Positions 10,360 through 18,707 of a stretch of 64,000 bases of DNA are shown one piece after another. The stretch's first letter is position 1. Every line of letters begins with the position of its first letter. Made by a program: the position numbers and the translations under genes. The DNA comes from Mesorhizobium denitrificans. GTDB lineage: Bacteria > Pseudomonadota > Alphaproteobacteria > Rhizobiales > Rhizobiaceae. The notes under the pieces are model-generated. The model saw only the letters and a program-made list of their open reading frames with translations. It made no database searches and was not told the origin of the DNA. Location of the stretch: contig NZ_QURN01000011.1 in the NCBI RefSeq assembly GCF_003403035.1, positions 62,001-126,000 of the forward strand, in the 5' to 3' direction.

Positions 10360-10464
10360 TGATGCCTCCACCGGAATGAACTGGTGGTGCCCTTGGCTGG
10401 TTGGGATGATAGCCGCCGCGAACGATGATGGCAATCTTCGTAAATCATAACCCCTCATCCGCCG

Positions 10465-11400
10465 CTATTCCCACTCTAGTTCGGCATAGGCAGTTGTGGC
10501 GTTGCGTTCGTTATATTCGTCGAACAATTTCCATTTTGCGCGCTCGCTTTGACCGGCGGTGGTGACGGCTTCCGCGAGCGGAACGCCAGCCTTGATTGCA
10601 GCGCGGAGATCGCTCGCTAACGTTTCGAAATAGCGGCGCTCAGGCGCGATTGCATCCGGCCATGCCGACGGCGAGGGACCATGACCCGGCACAACGCCAC
10701 TCGCCGCGATGGCAGCGAGTTCATCGAGCTGGCGCATCCAGCCAAGAAGAGAGCCGTCCATTGTTGGAAGATGTCCGAGAAACACGAGGTCGCCCGCGAA
10801 AAATGTGCCGCTGGTGCGGTCCATGACGGTCAGATCATTATCCGTGTGGGCGGGCTGCCATGCGCGCAGGTCAAGCTTGCGGTCGCCAAGGTCCAGCTCC
10901 GTGCGGTCTGCAACCAGCACTGTCGGCGGGATGATTTCGACTCCGCGCATGAGTTCCTCGCCAAGCTGGCGGCGGAAGCTCTGCAGATAGAACGCGCCGC
11001 GCGCTTCCAGCGCTGCTGGCAGGTTGGTGTGACCGACGATTTGCGCGCCGGTTTCCTTGAACGCGGCATTTCCGAAAATGTGGTCGGGATGCATATGCGT
11101 GTTGATCAGATAGCGGAGCGGTTTGTCCGTGATTTCGCGCACGGCGCGCAGGAGTTCCACGCCTTCCAGATAGCTGCCGCCGCTGTCGATCAATGCCGCT
11201 GATTCCGTGCCGACGATGAGGCCGACATTGCAGATGGCGCCCTGATTGGCTGGCTCCATCATCTCTTCCGCGCCAGTGAAAGCATAGACGCCATCGGCAA
11301 GCGCGCTCAGCTTAGGCTCGACGGCGGCGCGCGCGGGGGTGTGAATGAGAGCGGAGGATGCGGCCCAACCAAGAATTTGGCGGCGTGTGAGTGTACTCAT
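10465..11400 (-). CDS. Quinoprotein relay system zinc metallohydrolase (MBL fold), Tat-type signal
   Basis: A 311-residue metallo-beta-lactamase-fold protein. The metal site THMHPDH (His102, His104, Asp106, His107) is complete, and later GDLVFLGHLPT and VPGHGPSPS supply further ligands. The N-terminus TLTRRQILGWAASSA looks like a twin-arginine signal. The family accompanies the SoxYZ-like carrier and PQQ dehydrogenases; it may hydrolyse a thioester-bound product, but the substrate is not established. It lies 5 nt after the ABC ATPase stop, so it is co-transcribed with a transporter. Confidence 0.85.
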   Translation of the reverse strand: MSTLTRRQILGWAASSALIHTPARAAVEPKLSALADGVYAFTGAEEMMEPANQGAICNVGLIVGTESAALIDSGGSYLEGVELLRAVREITDKPLRYLINTHMHPDHIFGNAAFKETGAQIVGHTNLPAALEARGAFYLQSFRRQLGEELMRGVEIIPPTVLVADRTELDLGDRKLDLRAWQPAHTDNDLTVMDRTSGTFFAGDLVFLGHLPTMDGSLLGWMRQLDELAAIAASGVVPGHGPSPSAWPDAIAPERRYFETLASDLRAAIKAGVPLAEAVTTAGQSERAKWKLFDEYNERNATTAYAELEWE

Positions 11401-11405
11401 CGCTG

Positions 11406-12149
11406 TCAGCCTGTGTGCGGAAATTTTTCCCTGAAGGAAAGGTGGAGATCGTTCATGACCTGGGGGTTGCGATATTCACGTGGGAGTCGCACGTCGAATA
11501 TGCCAAGCACATGCGCAGGACGCGGCGACAGGACGACAATGCGGTCCGATAGCATCAGCGCTTCATTGAGATTGTGCGTAACCATCAATGCAGTGGTCGG
11601 GCGCTCGGACCAGACGGTCAGCAAGAGGTAACGCAGACGCTGCGCGGTTTGCTCATCCAGCGAAACGAAGGGTTCGTCCAGCAGCAGGATCGAGGGCTCT
11701 ATCGCGAAGGCGCGGGCAAGAGCGGCGCGGCGGGCAAGGCCAAGTGAGAGTTCGGACGGGTAGAGCTTGCGCATGGCGGAGAGGCCGAGCGTTTCGAAAA
11801 GCGCGTCGAGCGATTTGCTGCGCATTTCGGGCGGCATGGCCAGCCTGACATTTTCCTCGACGGTGCGCCACGGCAGGAGCGTTGGTTCCTGAAAGACGGC
11901 AGCGATGCGCCCGCCATCCGGGAGTTGCACGGAGCCGGTGTAATGCTTGTCGAGGCCGAGCAGAATGCGCAGTGTCGTGGTCTTGCCGCAGCCGGAAGGG
12001 CCAAGCAGGCAGGCAAATTCGCCATGCCGCACCTCGAAGGAGAGGTCGCGCACGGCGGTGAGCGGTTCGCCGCCAGCCGGATGAAATGTCTTGTCGGCGA
12101 TTTCGACCCTAAGCGGGACGCCGGCGCCAACGGGTCGCATGTCGTTCAA
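11406..12149 (-). CDS. ABC transporter ATP-binding protein (TauB/SsuB type)
   Basis: A 247-residue ATPase with Walker [10 protein letters not shown] (about residues 51-59), Q-loop FQEPTLLPWR, a divergent signature LSLGLARRAALARA and Walker B ILLLDEPFVSLDE. The FQEPTLLPWRTV form is typical of nitrate/sulfonate/taurine-type importers. It overlaps the permease gene by 41 nt and is followed 5 nt later by the zinc hydrolase. The substrate is unknown; the context links it to the alcohol oxidation system. Confidence 0.9.
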   Translation of the reverse strand: MNDMRPVGAGVPLRVEIADKTFHPAGGEPLTAVRDLSFEVRHGEFACLLGPSGCGKTTTLRILLGLDKHYTGSVQLPDGGRIAAVFQEPTLLPWRTVEENVRLAMPPEMRSKSLDALFETLGLSAMRKLYPSELSLGLARRAALARAFAIEPSILLLDEPFVSLDEQTAQRLRYLLLTVWSERPTTALMVTHNLNEALMLSDRIVVLSPRPAHVLGIFDVRLPREYRNPQVMNDLHLSFREKFPHTG

Positions 12150-12942
12150 AGGGCTGCACCAGCATGAGTTCGATCAAGAGCATTATGGCTACGAAAGCCA
12201 GCGTGTAAGCAAGGATCGCGGCCACGTCGAATGTTTGGAAATAGAGGTAAATCTGAAAGCCGACGCCGTTTGAGCGCCCAAGCAGTTCCACAACCAGCAC
12301 GATTTTCCAGATGAGCGCTATGCCCGAGCGCGAAGCAGCGGCGATGTAAGGTTGCAGTTGCGGGAGCAGGATATGACGCAGGCGCTCCCATGCGCTGAAA
12401 CGATAGACGGTTGCCAGTTCGCCATAGCGCGGGTCGAGCGCTCGCGCGCCTTCGCGCATGGTTACGATGACGTTTGGTATCTTGTTGACCGCGACTGCGC
12501 CGATTGCCGCGAACTCATTCAGGCCGAACCAGATATAGGCGAGCACGATGATGACCAGCGCGGGGAGGTTCAGGAACAGCACCACCCACGGGCTGAAAAA
12601 ATTGTCGGCGCGCTGTCGCATGCCCAAGGTTACACCGATCACCGAGCCGACAATCATGGCCAGGATGAACGCCGCCACAACGCGCATCAACGTCATACCG
12701 AGATGATAGAAGAGTTCGCCGCTGGCGGCGTCTCGAATGAGAACATCCAGCACGGCCGCGGGAGAGGGCAAAGCACGGCTTGGCCATATGGTCGATGCAA
12801 TGGCCCAAATGGCAAGGAGCGCTGCGAGCGAGGCTGCGACAGTCACCAAGGGTAACAGGGACGGCCTTGCGCGTTTGCTGGCGGGGGCTGGTTTCGATGC
12901 GGCTGCGGGTCGATTGTCGATACCTATGCCCGGCGCGGTCAT
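12109..12942 (-). CDS. ABC transporter permease (TauC/SsuC type)
   Basis: A 277-residue membrane protein. After a basic, Pro/Ala-rich N-terminus (residues 1-28) there are about six hydrophobic segments. The loop EGARALDPRYGELATVY followed by ILLPQLQPYIAAASRSG matches the EAA motif region of binding-protein-dependent permeases. Its ATG overlaps the stop of the binding-protein gene by 4 nt, and its 3' end overlaps the ATPase gene by 41 nt, showing tight coupling. Confidence 0.9.
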   Translation of the reverse strand: MTAPGIGIDNRPAAASKPAPASKRARPSLLPLVTVAASLAALLAIWAIASTIWPSRALPSPAAVLDVLIRDAASGELFYHLGMTLMRVVAAFILAMIVGSVIGVTLGMRQRADNFFSPWVVLFLNLPALVIIVLAYIWFGLNEFAAIGAVAVNKIPNVIVTMREGARALDPRYGELATVYRFSAWERLRHILLPQLQPYIAAASRSGIALIWKIVLVVELLGRSNGVGFQIYLYFQTFDVAAILAYTLAFVAIMLLIELMLVQPFERHATRWRRRPA

Positions 12943-13937
12943 TCAAACAGACCCGACCAATAGGTTCCGGGGGCCATTGTCGCTGCCTTGCCGACCAGCT
13001 TTTCGCCGCCGACAGAAGCAAGCACCTCGTACAGCTTTGCGGCGTCTGAGGCGTCGTCGACGATAGGGCGGGTCGGAATGCCTTCGCGGTAGCGATCCCG
13101 CAGAGTTTCCAGCTCCTTGCCTTCCGCGCGCATGACCGGCGCAAGGCGCTGCCATTCTTCATTCGAGGTGCCGAGCAGCTTTTTCGTGTCGGACGATGCC
13201 GCGATGAAGCCGCGCAGAGCTGCATCGTTTTCCTTCGCCCATTTGTCGTGAACCACATAGCCAAGTGAGGCCACGGGGCCAGTCGCGCCGAGAGCGAGCG
13301 CGGCGTCGTTTGCGCTGGCAAGGCGGCGGAAGCCATTGGCTTCGAGGCGCGCGCAGAAATGCCAGAAGTTGAGAACAGCGTCGAGTTCGCCCTGCATGGC
13401 TTTTTCGGACATGAGAGGCGGCGCGCCGTAGGCAATTTCCGCTTCGGTCGCGAGGTCGACGCCATGATCGCGCTTGGCGAGCGCCTGCAAGAGCAGCCAG
13501 CTTTTATCCAGCGGGCCGCCCGCGACGCCGATTTTCTTGCCTTTCAGATCGGGGATCGCCTTGATGGGCGAATCCTGCTTGACCATGATTGCGCCAACAG
13601 CGGTGGAATAGGGAATGAGCGCGAGGTCTTCGCCTTCGGAACGCAAGCGCGACACCCAAAGCCAATCAGAAACGATCAGGTCAATCTCGCGGGCCAGAAT
13701 GGCGACATTGGTAGCGTCTTCGCCGGCGAAATAAACGACCTCGACATCGACATTGTGGGCCTTGTCGAAGGCGTTGTGCTTCAGACTGTCCAGCTCCCAG
13801 TTGACCGTGCCGAACTTCAAGACGCCGACACGAACCTTCGGATTGCCTTGCGCGCGCAGTGCAGGCGAAAAGGCCAGAGTTGTTGCACCCACAAGTGCGC
13901 CGAGCGCCGTGCGACGGGAAACGGGAACGGTAATCAT
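12939..13937 (-). CDS. ABC transporter substrate-binding protein (TauA/SsuA type)
   Basis: A 332-residue periplasmic binding protein. I start at ATG 13937 (MITVPVSRRTALGALVG), where SRRTALG is compatible with Tat export; the frame is open to 13967 but without a better start. The mature part opens KVRVGVLKFGTVNWELDSL, similar to aromatic/sulfonate/nitrate binding proteins. The ligand is unknown. Its start overlaps the stop of the 67-residue gene upstream as ATGA. Genes of this type in PQQ loci may take up an acid made by periplasmic oxidation. Confidence 0.85.
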   Translation of the reverse strand: MITVPVSRRTALGALVGATTLAFSPALRAQGNPKVRVGVLKFGTVNWELDSLKHNAFDKAHNVDVEVVYFAGEDATNVAILAREIDLIVSDWLWVSRLRSEGEDLALIPYSTAVGAIMVKQDSPIKAIPDLKGKKIGVAGGPLDKSWLLLQALAKRDHGVDLATEAEIAYGAPPLMSEKAMQGELDAVLNFWHFCARLEANGFRRLASANDAALALGATGPVASLGYVVHDKWAKENDAALRGFIAASSDTKKLLGTSNEEWQRLAPVMRAEGKELETLRDRYREGIPTRPIVDDASDAAKLYEVLASVGGEKLVGKAATMAPGTYWSGLFE

Positions 13938-14137
13938 ATGCTTCTGCCTCGGTCCGGGAATGCGCACTTCCAGCGAACGACCTTAACGCTTGGATGCAAT
14001 TCGGACCATTTCGCAATTTCCATGGGAGCAAGCCACATGCAATGCATGAGAGAGCCGCGACTTTCGAAATAGAGATGTTCGTCACGGCAGCTTGTCGGAT
14101 TTGCCGACAGGCAGACTGTGAGGATCAGATCGACCAT
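13934..14137 (-). CDS. Small conserved Cys-containing protein at head of quinoprotein operon
   Basis: A 67-residue protein starting MVDLILTVCLSANPT at 14137. It has Cys at residues 9, 17, 33 and 58 in the pattern LTVCL...SCRDEHL...MHCMW...RWKCAFPD, which I recognise as a small family recurring beside alcohol-oxidation genes. There is no clear signal peptide. The stop overlaps the next start as ATGA, strong evidence that it is translated. An upstream extension to 14221 is open but lacks support. Function unknown. Confidence 0.65.
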   Translation of the reverse strand: MVDLILTVCLSANPTSCRDEHLYFESRGSLMHCMWLAPMEIAKWSELHPSVKVVRWKCAFPDRGRSI

Positions 14138-14385
14138 GTTCACGCGAGCACCCTCCTCCCCGCCTGCGCAGGTCTGGATCAGAATATGTGTAACCGCCGG
14201 TGCCGGAGCAGTTCTTTGCAAAATTTTAAGCCCGACGAGCGGGCTGCGTCAACAAGACATGGCTCCATGGACCTTGGTATGATTGACTTGGCAGGGCTTG
14301 GGACTAGGTTGCACATGTCTGGCTGCGCCTTTCCCGGTGCGGCACGGCTGCGGATGGGCACCGCGAGCGATCTGAAGGAAACCAA
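14138..14385. promoter_or_regulatory. Divergent promoter region, quinoprotein operon and cytochrome c
   Basis: A 248-bp non-coding gap from which the SoxYZ/hydrolase/ABC operon runs left and the cytochrome c gene runs right. I see no convincing operator or RNA element by eye. Confidence 0.35.
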
Positions 14386-14763
14386 ATGCGATTTGCTGCA
14401 ATTGTGGCTGCTCTAGCGGCATTGACCGTTTCGGCAAGCCAAAGCTGGGCGCAGGATGCTGCCGCGGGAGAGAAGGTATTCGCCAAGTGCAAGGCGTGCC
14501 ATGTGGCCGATACGGATCAGAACAAGGTCGGGCCTTCGCTGTTCAAGTTGAACGGTCGTACTGCCGGTACGCACCCAGACTTCAAATATTCACCAGCGAT
14601 GACGGACGCGGGCAAAAATGGCCTTGTTTGGGACGATGCCAAGCTGACCGAATATCTGAAAGACCCGCGCGCTATGGTGAAAGGCACCAAGATGGCGTTT
14701 GCCGGGCTGAAGGATGACGCCGATATCGCCAACGTCATCGCCTATATCGATCAGTTCAAATAA
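14386..14763 (+). CDS. Class I cytochrome c (soluble, c2/c-550 type)
   Basis: A 125-residue protein with a signal peptide ending SQSWAQ at residue 23. The heme motif CKACH is at residues 35-39 and the axial Met lies in KGTKMAFAGL near residue 101. The sequence KVGPSLFKLNGRTAG is typical of mitochondrial-type cytochromes c. It likely carries electrons from XoxG to a terminal oxidase, in the role of cytochrome cH of methylotrophs. A GGAA-type Shine-Dalgarno precedes the ATG. It ends 3 nt from the convergent gph-like gene. Confidence 0.9.
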   Translation: MRFAAIVAALAALTVSASQSWAQDAAAGEKVFAKCKACHVADTDQNKVGPSLFKLNGRTAGTHPDFKYSPAMTDAGKNGLVWDDAKLTEYLKDPRAMVKGTKMAFAGLKDDADIANVIAYIDQFK

Positions 14764-14766
14764 TCT

Positions 14767-15456
14767 CTAGGCAGCCTGCTTGCCCTGAAGCGCGGCAGGC
14801 AGGTCTGCGAGACTATCCAGAACAAGATCGGCGCCAAGTTCTTCGACCGGAACTTTGCTGTATCCGCCACGAATGATGATGACGGGAAGCCCTGCGTTGC
14901 GCGCGGCTTCCACATCGGTGGTGCTGTCGCCGACCATCACCGCATTGTTTCGATCTGCGTGGAGCCGCTCCAGCGCCAGATAAAGCGCCTCCGGCGAAGG
15001 CTTCTTGTTGGTGACGGCGTCACCGCCGATAACAGCGCCGAAATCCTCGAAAATGTGAAAATGCTCAAGCACCTCGCGCGTTGGAGCCTGCGGCTTGTTT
15101 GTTACGAGCGCGAGCTTGACGCCCGCGGCGCGCAATTGCTGCAAGGCGGTGCGCGCGCCGGGCATGAGCGTGGTCAAGCCGGTGAGGTGGCTATTGTATA
15201 TGGGCGTCATGTCACGCTGGGCCTGCTCCAGTTCGGCCCCGGCGAGTGGGCTTCCAGAGGCGGCAAAGGCGCGCTCAACCAGCTTGGCGACACCGTTGCC
15301 GATCATCGCCTTGGCCTGTTCCAGCGTGACCGGCGGCAGATTGCGTGTTTGCAGGAGTTCGTTGACGGCGGCGTGGATGTCCGGCGCTGAATCGATCAGC
15401 GTGCCGTCAAAATCAAACAGAACCGCATCAGGCAATCCGCCAGCCTTGGAGGTCAT
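14767..15456 (-). CDS. gph: HAD family hydrolase, phosphoglycolate phosphatase-like
   Basis: A 229-residue HAD-superfamily phosphatase with motif I LFDFDGTLID (about residues 14-23), a conserved Lys in NKKPSPEAL and motif III VMVGDSTTDVEAARNAG. The length and order match Gph. The start at 15456 overlaps the redoxin stop as ATGA. It is the last gene of the H4MPT biosynthesis operon that starts at 21037. It may remove 2-phosphoglycolate or act as a general phosphatase on a cofactor intermediate; the sequence does not decide. Confidence 0.85.
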   Translation of the reverse strand: MTSKAGGLPDAVLFDFDGTLIDSAPDIHAAVNELLQTRNLPPVTLEQAKAMIGNGVAKLVERAFAASGSPLAGAELEQAQRDMTPIYNSHLTGLTTLMPGARTALQQLRAAGVKLALVTNKPQAPTREVLEHFHIFEDFGAVIGGDAVTNKKPSPEALYLALERLHADRNNAVMVGDSTTDVEAARNAGLPVIIIRGGYSKVPVEELGADLVLDSLADLPAALQGKQAA

Positions 15457-16010
15457 GCAGCGTCCTTCCATTTGATTGAGCAGCCGATGGAGGCAATCTG
15501 GTCTTGCGGGCCGTTGCCGGTTTGCGCAACTTGCAGCATGGCAAGGTAGAGGTCGCGGCGCAGATCCGGCTCGCCAGCTTCCTTGCGCGAGGCGTCAAGC
15601 CGCCCGCGATATTGAAGTTTCAGATCCTTGTTGAAGCCGAAGAAATCCGGCGTGCAGGCGGCATTGTAGGCGCGCGCCACGCTTTGATCCTCGTCGTAGA
15701 GATAGGGGAAGGTGAAGCCATGCTGCTTGGCAAAAAGCTTCATGTTCGCAAAGGAATCTTGCGGATAGGCGTTGGCGTCGTTCGAACTGATGGCGACGAA
15801 ACCGACCCCGGCGCTGGACAGATCCTGCGCGTCGCGGACAATGCGCGTGATGACCGCTTTCACATAGGGGCAGTGATTGCAGATGAAGGCGATGACGAGG
15901 CCGTTCGGCCCAGCCTGATCCAATATGGACAGCGTTTCTCCGTCCACACTTGGAAGGCGGGAGTCAACTGCGGGCCATCCGAAATCACAAACAGGAGGAA
16001 CTGCTGCCAT
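15453..16010 (-). CDS. Thioredoxin/peroxiredoxin-fold redoxin family protein
   Basis: A 185-residue cytoplasmic protein of the AhpC/TSA-like thioredoxin fold. The active site is ICNHCPYVKAV around residues 42-52, a CxxC motif typical of the 'thioredoxin family protein' group with CNHCPY. There is no signal peptide. It starts 3 nt after rpe and overlaps gph by ATGA. A peroxidase or disulfide-reductase role is likely; the link to H4MPT synthesis is positional only. Confidence 0.8.
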   Translation of the reverse strand: MAAVPPVCDFGWPAVDSRLPSVDGETLSILDQAGPNGLVIAFICNHCPYVKAVITRIVRDAQDLSSAGVGFVAISSNDANAYPQDSFANMKLFAKQHGFTFPYLYDEDQSVARAYNAACTPDFFGFNKDLKLQYRGRLDASRKEAGEPDLRRDLYLAMLQVAQTGNGPQDQIASIGCSIKWKDAA

Positions 16011-16013
16011 CGG

Positions 16014-16700
16014 TCACTTTCCCTTTTTCATGGCGCCATCCGATGCTGCGCGAATGGCGGCGATGTTCTTGCGATAGGCTTCCTCATTGCCGCCTTTGAA
16101 TACGGCAGAACCTGCGACGAGCACATTGGCACCCGCAGCAGCAACCAGCGGCGCGGTTTCGGGCGTGACGCCTCCGTCGATTTCGATGTGGATGGGGCGG
16201 TCGCCGATCATCGCCTTGACGCGGCGCACCTTTTCTACGACGGCGGGGATGAAAGCCTGACCACCGAAGCCGGGATTGACGGTCATGAGCAGGATCAGAT
16301 CCAGGCGATCCAGCACATATTCGATGACAACTTCCGGTGTGCCGGGGTTGAGCGAGACGCCTGCCTTTTTGCCGAGGTTGCGAATGGCTTGCAGCGAACG
16401 GTCGAGGTGCGGACCGGCTTCCGCATGGACGGTGATGTAATCGCAGCCAGCATCGGCGAAGGCTTCCAGATAGGGGTCGGCAGGCGCGATCATCAAATGG
16501 CAATCGAAGATCTTGTCGGTGCGGTTGCGCAGCGCCTTAATGATGGGTGCGCCGAAAGTGATGTTGGGAACGAAGTGACCGTCCATAACGTCCAGATGAA
16601 TCCAGTCTGCACCGGCGCGGACAATGGTTTCGACTTCATCGCCGAGTTTGGAGAAATCCGCCGAAAGGATCGATGGGGCGATAAGAGTCTTCGTGGTCAT
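16014..16700 (-). CDS. rpe: Ribulose-phosphate 3-epimerase
   Basis: A 228-residue TIM-barrel enzyme interconverting ribulose 5-phosphate and xylulose 5-phosphate. The diagnostic segments are present: [29 protein letters not shown] with the catalytic Asp and metal His, [11 protein letters not shown], and [10 protein letters not shown]. It is full length. It sits inside the cofactor operon between DUF447 and the redoxin gene. It could feed pentose phosphate (PRPP) to the ribofuranosyl moiety of H4MPT, but it may simply be the housekeeping copy. Confidence 0.95.
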   Translation of the reverse strand: MTTKTLIAPSILSADFSKLGDEVETIVRAGADWIHLDVMDGHFVPNITFGAPIIKALRNRTDKIFDCHLMIAPADPYLEAFADAGCDYITVHAEAGPHLDRSLQAIRNLGKKAGVSLNPGTPEVVIEYVLDRLDLILLMTVNPGFGGQAFIPAVVEKVRRVKAMIGDRPIHIEIDGGVTPETAPLVAAAGANVLVAGSAVFKGGNEEAYRKNIAAIRAASDGAMKKGK

Positions 16701-16749
16701 TTAAGTTCTCGCTTTCCTGAGAACGCTTTGAAGCCAGAGAGCCACATGG

Positions 16750-17313
16750 TCAAGCCCCATCCAAATGCCCATTGACACGCTCCATAAGCCAGTTCCATGC
16801 CTCATGCTCGTCCGGGCCGGCGGTCTTTTCAATCGCGATTGAAAGATAGGCAAGCTCGGCTTCGATCTTCTCGCGCGGGAGCATTTTCAACCTGCTGGTG
16901 AGAATCGCGAGTTCTAGCACCGCGGCTTTTGCGCGATTGAAACCAGTGAAAGGCGCATGGTTCTGCTCAGCCGCAACGGCGCATTTAAAACGCGGACGCA
17001 CGGGGTCGTCGGCGAAATGTTCGACGCGCAAGACGGAGTGCGCGAGCGCGGCCTCGATGCGGGGAACCGGGCAATCTGTGAGCGGCACGGTTTGCCAATC
17101 TTTGCGCCCGGTGAGGCAACCCGCGAAGATGCGGACATCGTCCGTATAGTTGGCGACGGCGAATGGTATTTCGGCCAGATTGTCCAGCGTTTGCGACGGG
17201 CGGAAAGGCGCGATGATCCAACTGTCACCATCCGCGATGATGCCGAGCGGGGCGATGTGAACCCGACCGGCGGCGCTGACGGTGGTGAGGATCGTTTCGC
17301 GAATATAGGGCAT
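16750..17313 (-). CDS. DUF447 family protein of the H4MPT/C1 gene set
   Basis: A 187-residue protein starting MPYIRETILTTVSAAGRVHIAPLG. This N-terminus and the FAVANYTDDVRIFAG segment match DUF447 (split-barrel flavin/pterin-binding-like) proteins that are confined to archaea and H4MPT-using methylotrophs. Its start overlaps the DHPS-like stop by one base (TAATG). No activity is established; a role in H4MPT or methylofuran synthesis is inferred from distribution and operon. Confidence 0.85.
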   Translation of the reverse strand: MPYIRETILTTVSAAGRVHIAPLGIIADGDSWIIAPFRPSQTLDNLAEIPFAVANYTDDVRIFAGCLTGRKDWQTVPLTDCPVPRIEAALAHSVLRVEHFADDPVRPRFKCAVAAEQNHAPFTGFNRAKAAVLELAILTSRLKMLPREKIEAELAYLSIAIEKTAGPDEHEAWNWLMERVNGHLDGA

Positions 17314-18707
17314 TACGGCTCTTTCTTTCCGCGCAGCGTGTGGCCTGCTTCGCGCAGGCGCAGACGATCCTGTTCAGGCAGGTCGGCACCGACGCCCCAG
17401 TCCAGCGGTTCGTCCTGAGCGTAGCGCTTGCCGAGCTTCCATGCGGTTTCGGCTTTGGAAAGCTCTGCGCCGAGATAGAAAGCGTGGCCGCCATCGGCTT
17501 CGACGCCGAGCTTCGGGAACAGGTCGAAGGCGTCGCGGGCGACGTGATGGCCCTTGGCGTTGAAGATATGAATGCCGTCTTCGGCGGTCATGATGCGGTA
17601 ATTGCCATCACGAACGTCTGCTGCGAGGCGGTGTATGTCTTCAATTGTGGAGGGGTGTGGCTTGCGGTCGTGAACTTGCAGCAGGCCGTTGCTGTAACCG
17701 CGCGGCAGCGCGGCGTCGCGACGGGCCGCGAACAGGATGCGGCGGGCAATATCGTGTTCCTCGACGGTGCGGTGCGTGTGAGGGCTGACATTCACGACCA
17801 GCACATTGTGAATGGCCAGTTCCGAACAAATGCCGCCGAGCATCGCCGTGATGCCCGATGTGTCCGCGTCGGTTAGTTCGGTAAGGTTGCCAGTGCCCAT
17901 CAGCAGCTCGATGTCGGGCCATCGCTTGCGGGCTTCGAGAAATCGGCCAAGGGATTGCGCAAAGCCGAAATGGATCGGGTCCAGAACCGGATCTGCGATG
18001 AAGGGAATGGCGGCCGCCTGCGCTGCGGAAATGGCGCGGCCAAGCGAATCCAGATCACCGGGTTGCGAGGGTATCAGGATAGGCGCTGTGCCGGTTTCGA
18101 GCGCAAGGTGCAGCGTGTGTTCCGTCAGGCTCAGCAGATAGTGCGCGCCCGCTTCTGCGCCGGTTCGCAATTCGTCGAGGTTGGCGGAATCGACGCTGAC
18201 GGTGTGACCCTCTGCAATGAGTGCGCGCACCGCATCGGCCAGATGCGGAAAAGGCGTTTCCGGCAGGCAGCCGAGGTCGATCACGTCTGCACCTGCGTCT
18301 GCCAGCTTGCGTGCGCGGGCAAGAATGGCCGGGACGTCCATCATGGATGCTTCCACAATCTCCGCAAAAATGCGCATGTCGTGCTGCGAGAGGTCGGGCG
18401 GCAGACCCTTGCGGCCCAGAAACGCGGGGAGGTCGGCAATCTCGTCTGGTCCACGCAGGAACGGTACGCCGAAATGCTGGGAGAGCCGGTCAATGTCTCC
18501 ACGAAAACGGCCGGGGAGAATGACGCGATCAGTGCCGGGCTCTATGGTGAGCCGGCGCATGATGATCTGCTCGGTCATGAGGGCTGCGACCTTCACGCCG
18601 ATGTCGATGATCGACCATTGAAAATCGGGGTCGCGGAGATCGGCAAGCTGCCGTTCGAGCCTTGCGCGGGCCAGGTGCCCGGTGACGAAGGCCAGCCGCT
18701 CAGCCAT
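17313..18707 (-). CDS. Dihydropteroate synthase-like protein (DUF6513 type), H4MPT biosynthesis
   Basis: A 464-residue protein. The N-terminal part (about 1-140) is specific to the H4MPT group; the central TIM-barrel (about 150-330) contains DVIDLGCLPETPFPHL and VSVDSANLDEL, which correspond to the pterin-binding strands of dihydropteroate synthase. By analogy with archaeal relatives it probably joins hydroxymethyl-dihydropterin pyrophosphate to the ribofuranosylaminobenzene phosphate made by MptG. It overlaps the flavoprotein gene by 8 nt. Confidence 0.85.
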   Translation of the reverse strand: MAERLAFVTGHLARARLERQLADLRDPDFQWSIIDIGVKVAALMTEQIIMRRLTIEPGTDRVILPGRFRGDIDRLSQHFGVPFLRGPDEIADLPAFLGRKGLPPDLSQHDMRIFAEIVEASMMDVPAILARARKLADAGADVIDLGCLPETPFPHLADAVRALIAEGHTVSVDSANLDELRTGAEAGAHYLLSLTEHTLHLALETGTAPILIPSQPGDLDSLGRAISAAQAAAIPFIADPVLDPIHFGFAQSLGRFLEARKRWPDIELLMGTGNLTELTDADTSGITAMLGGICSELAIHNVLVVNVSPHTHRTVEEHDIARRILFAARRDAALPRGYSNGLLQVHDRKPHPSTIEDIHRLAADVRDGNYRIMTAEDGIHIFNAKGHHVARDAFDLFPKLGVEADGGHAFYLGAELSKAETAWKLGKRYAQDEPLDWGVGADLPEQDRLRLREAGHTLRGKKEP

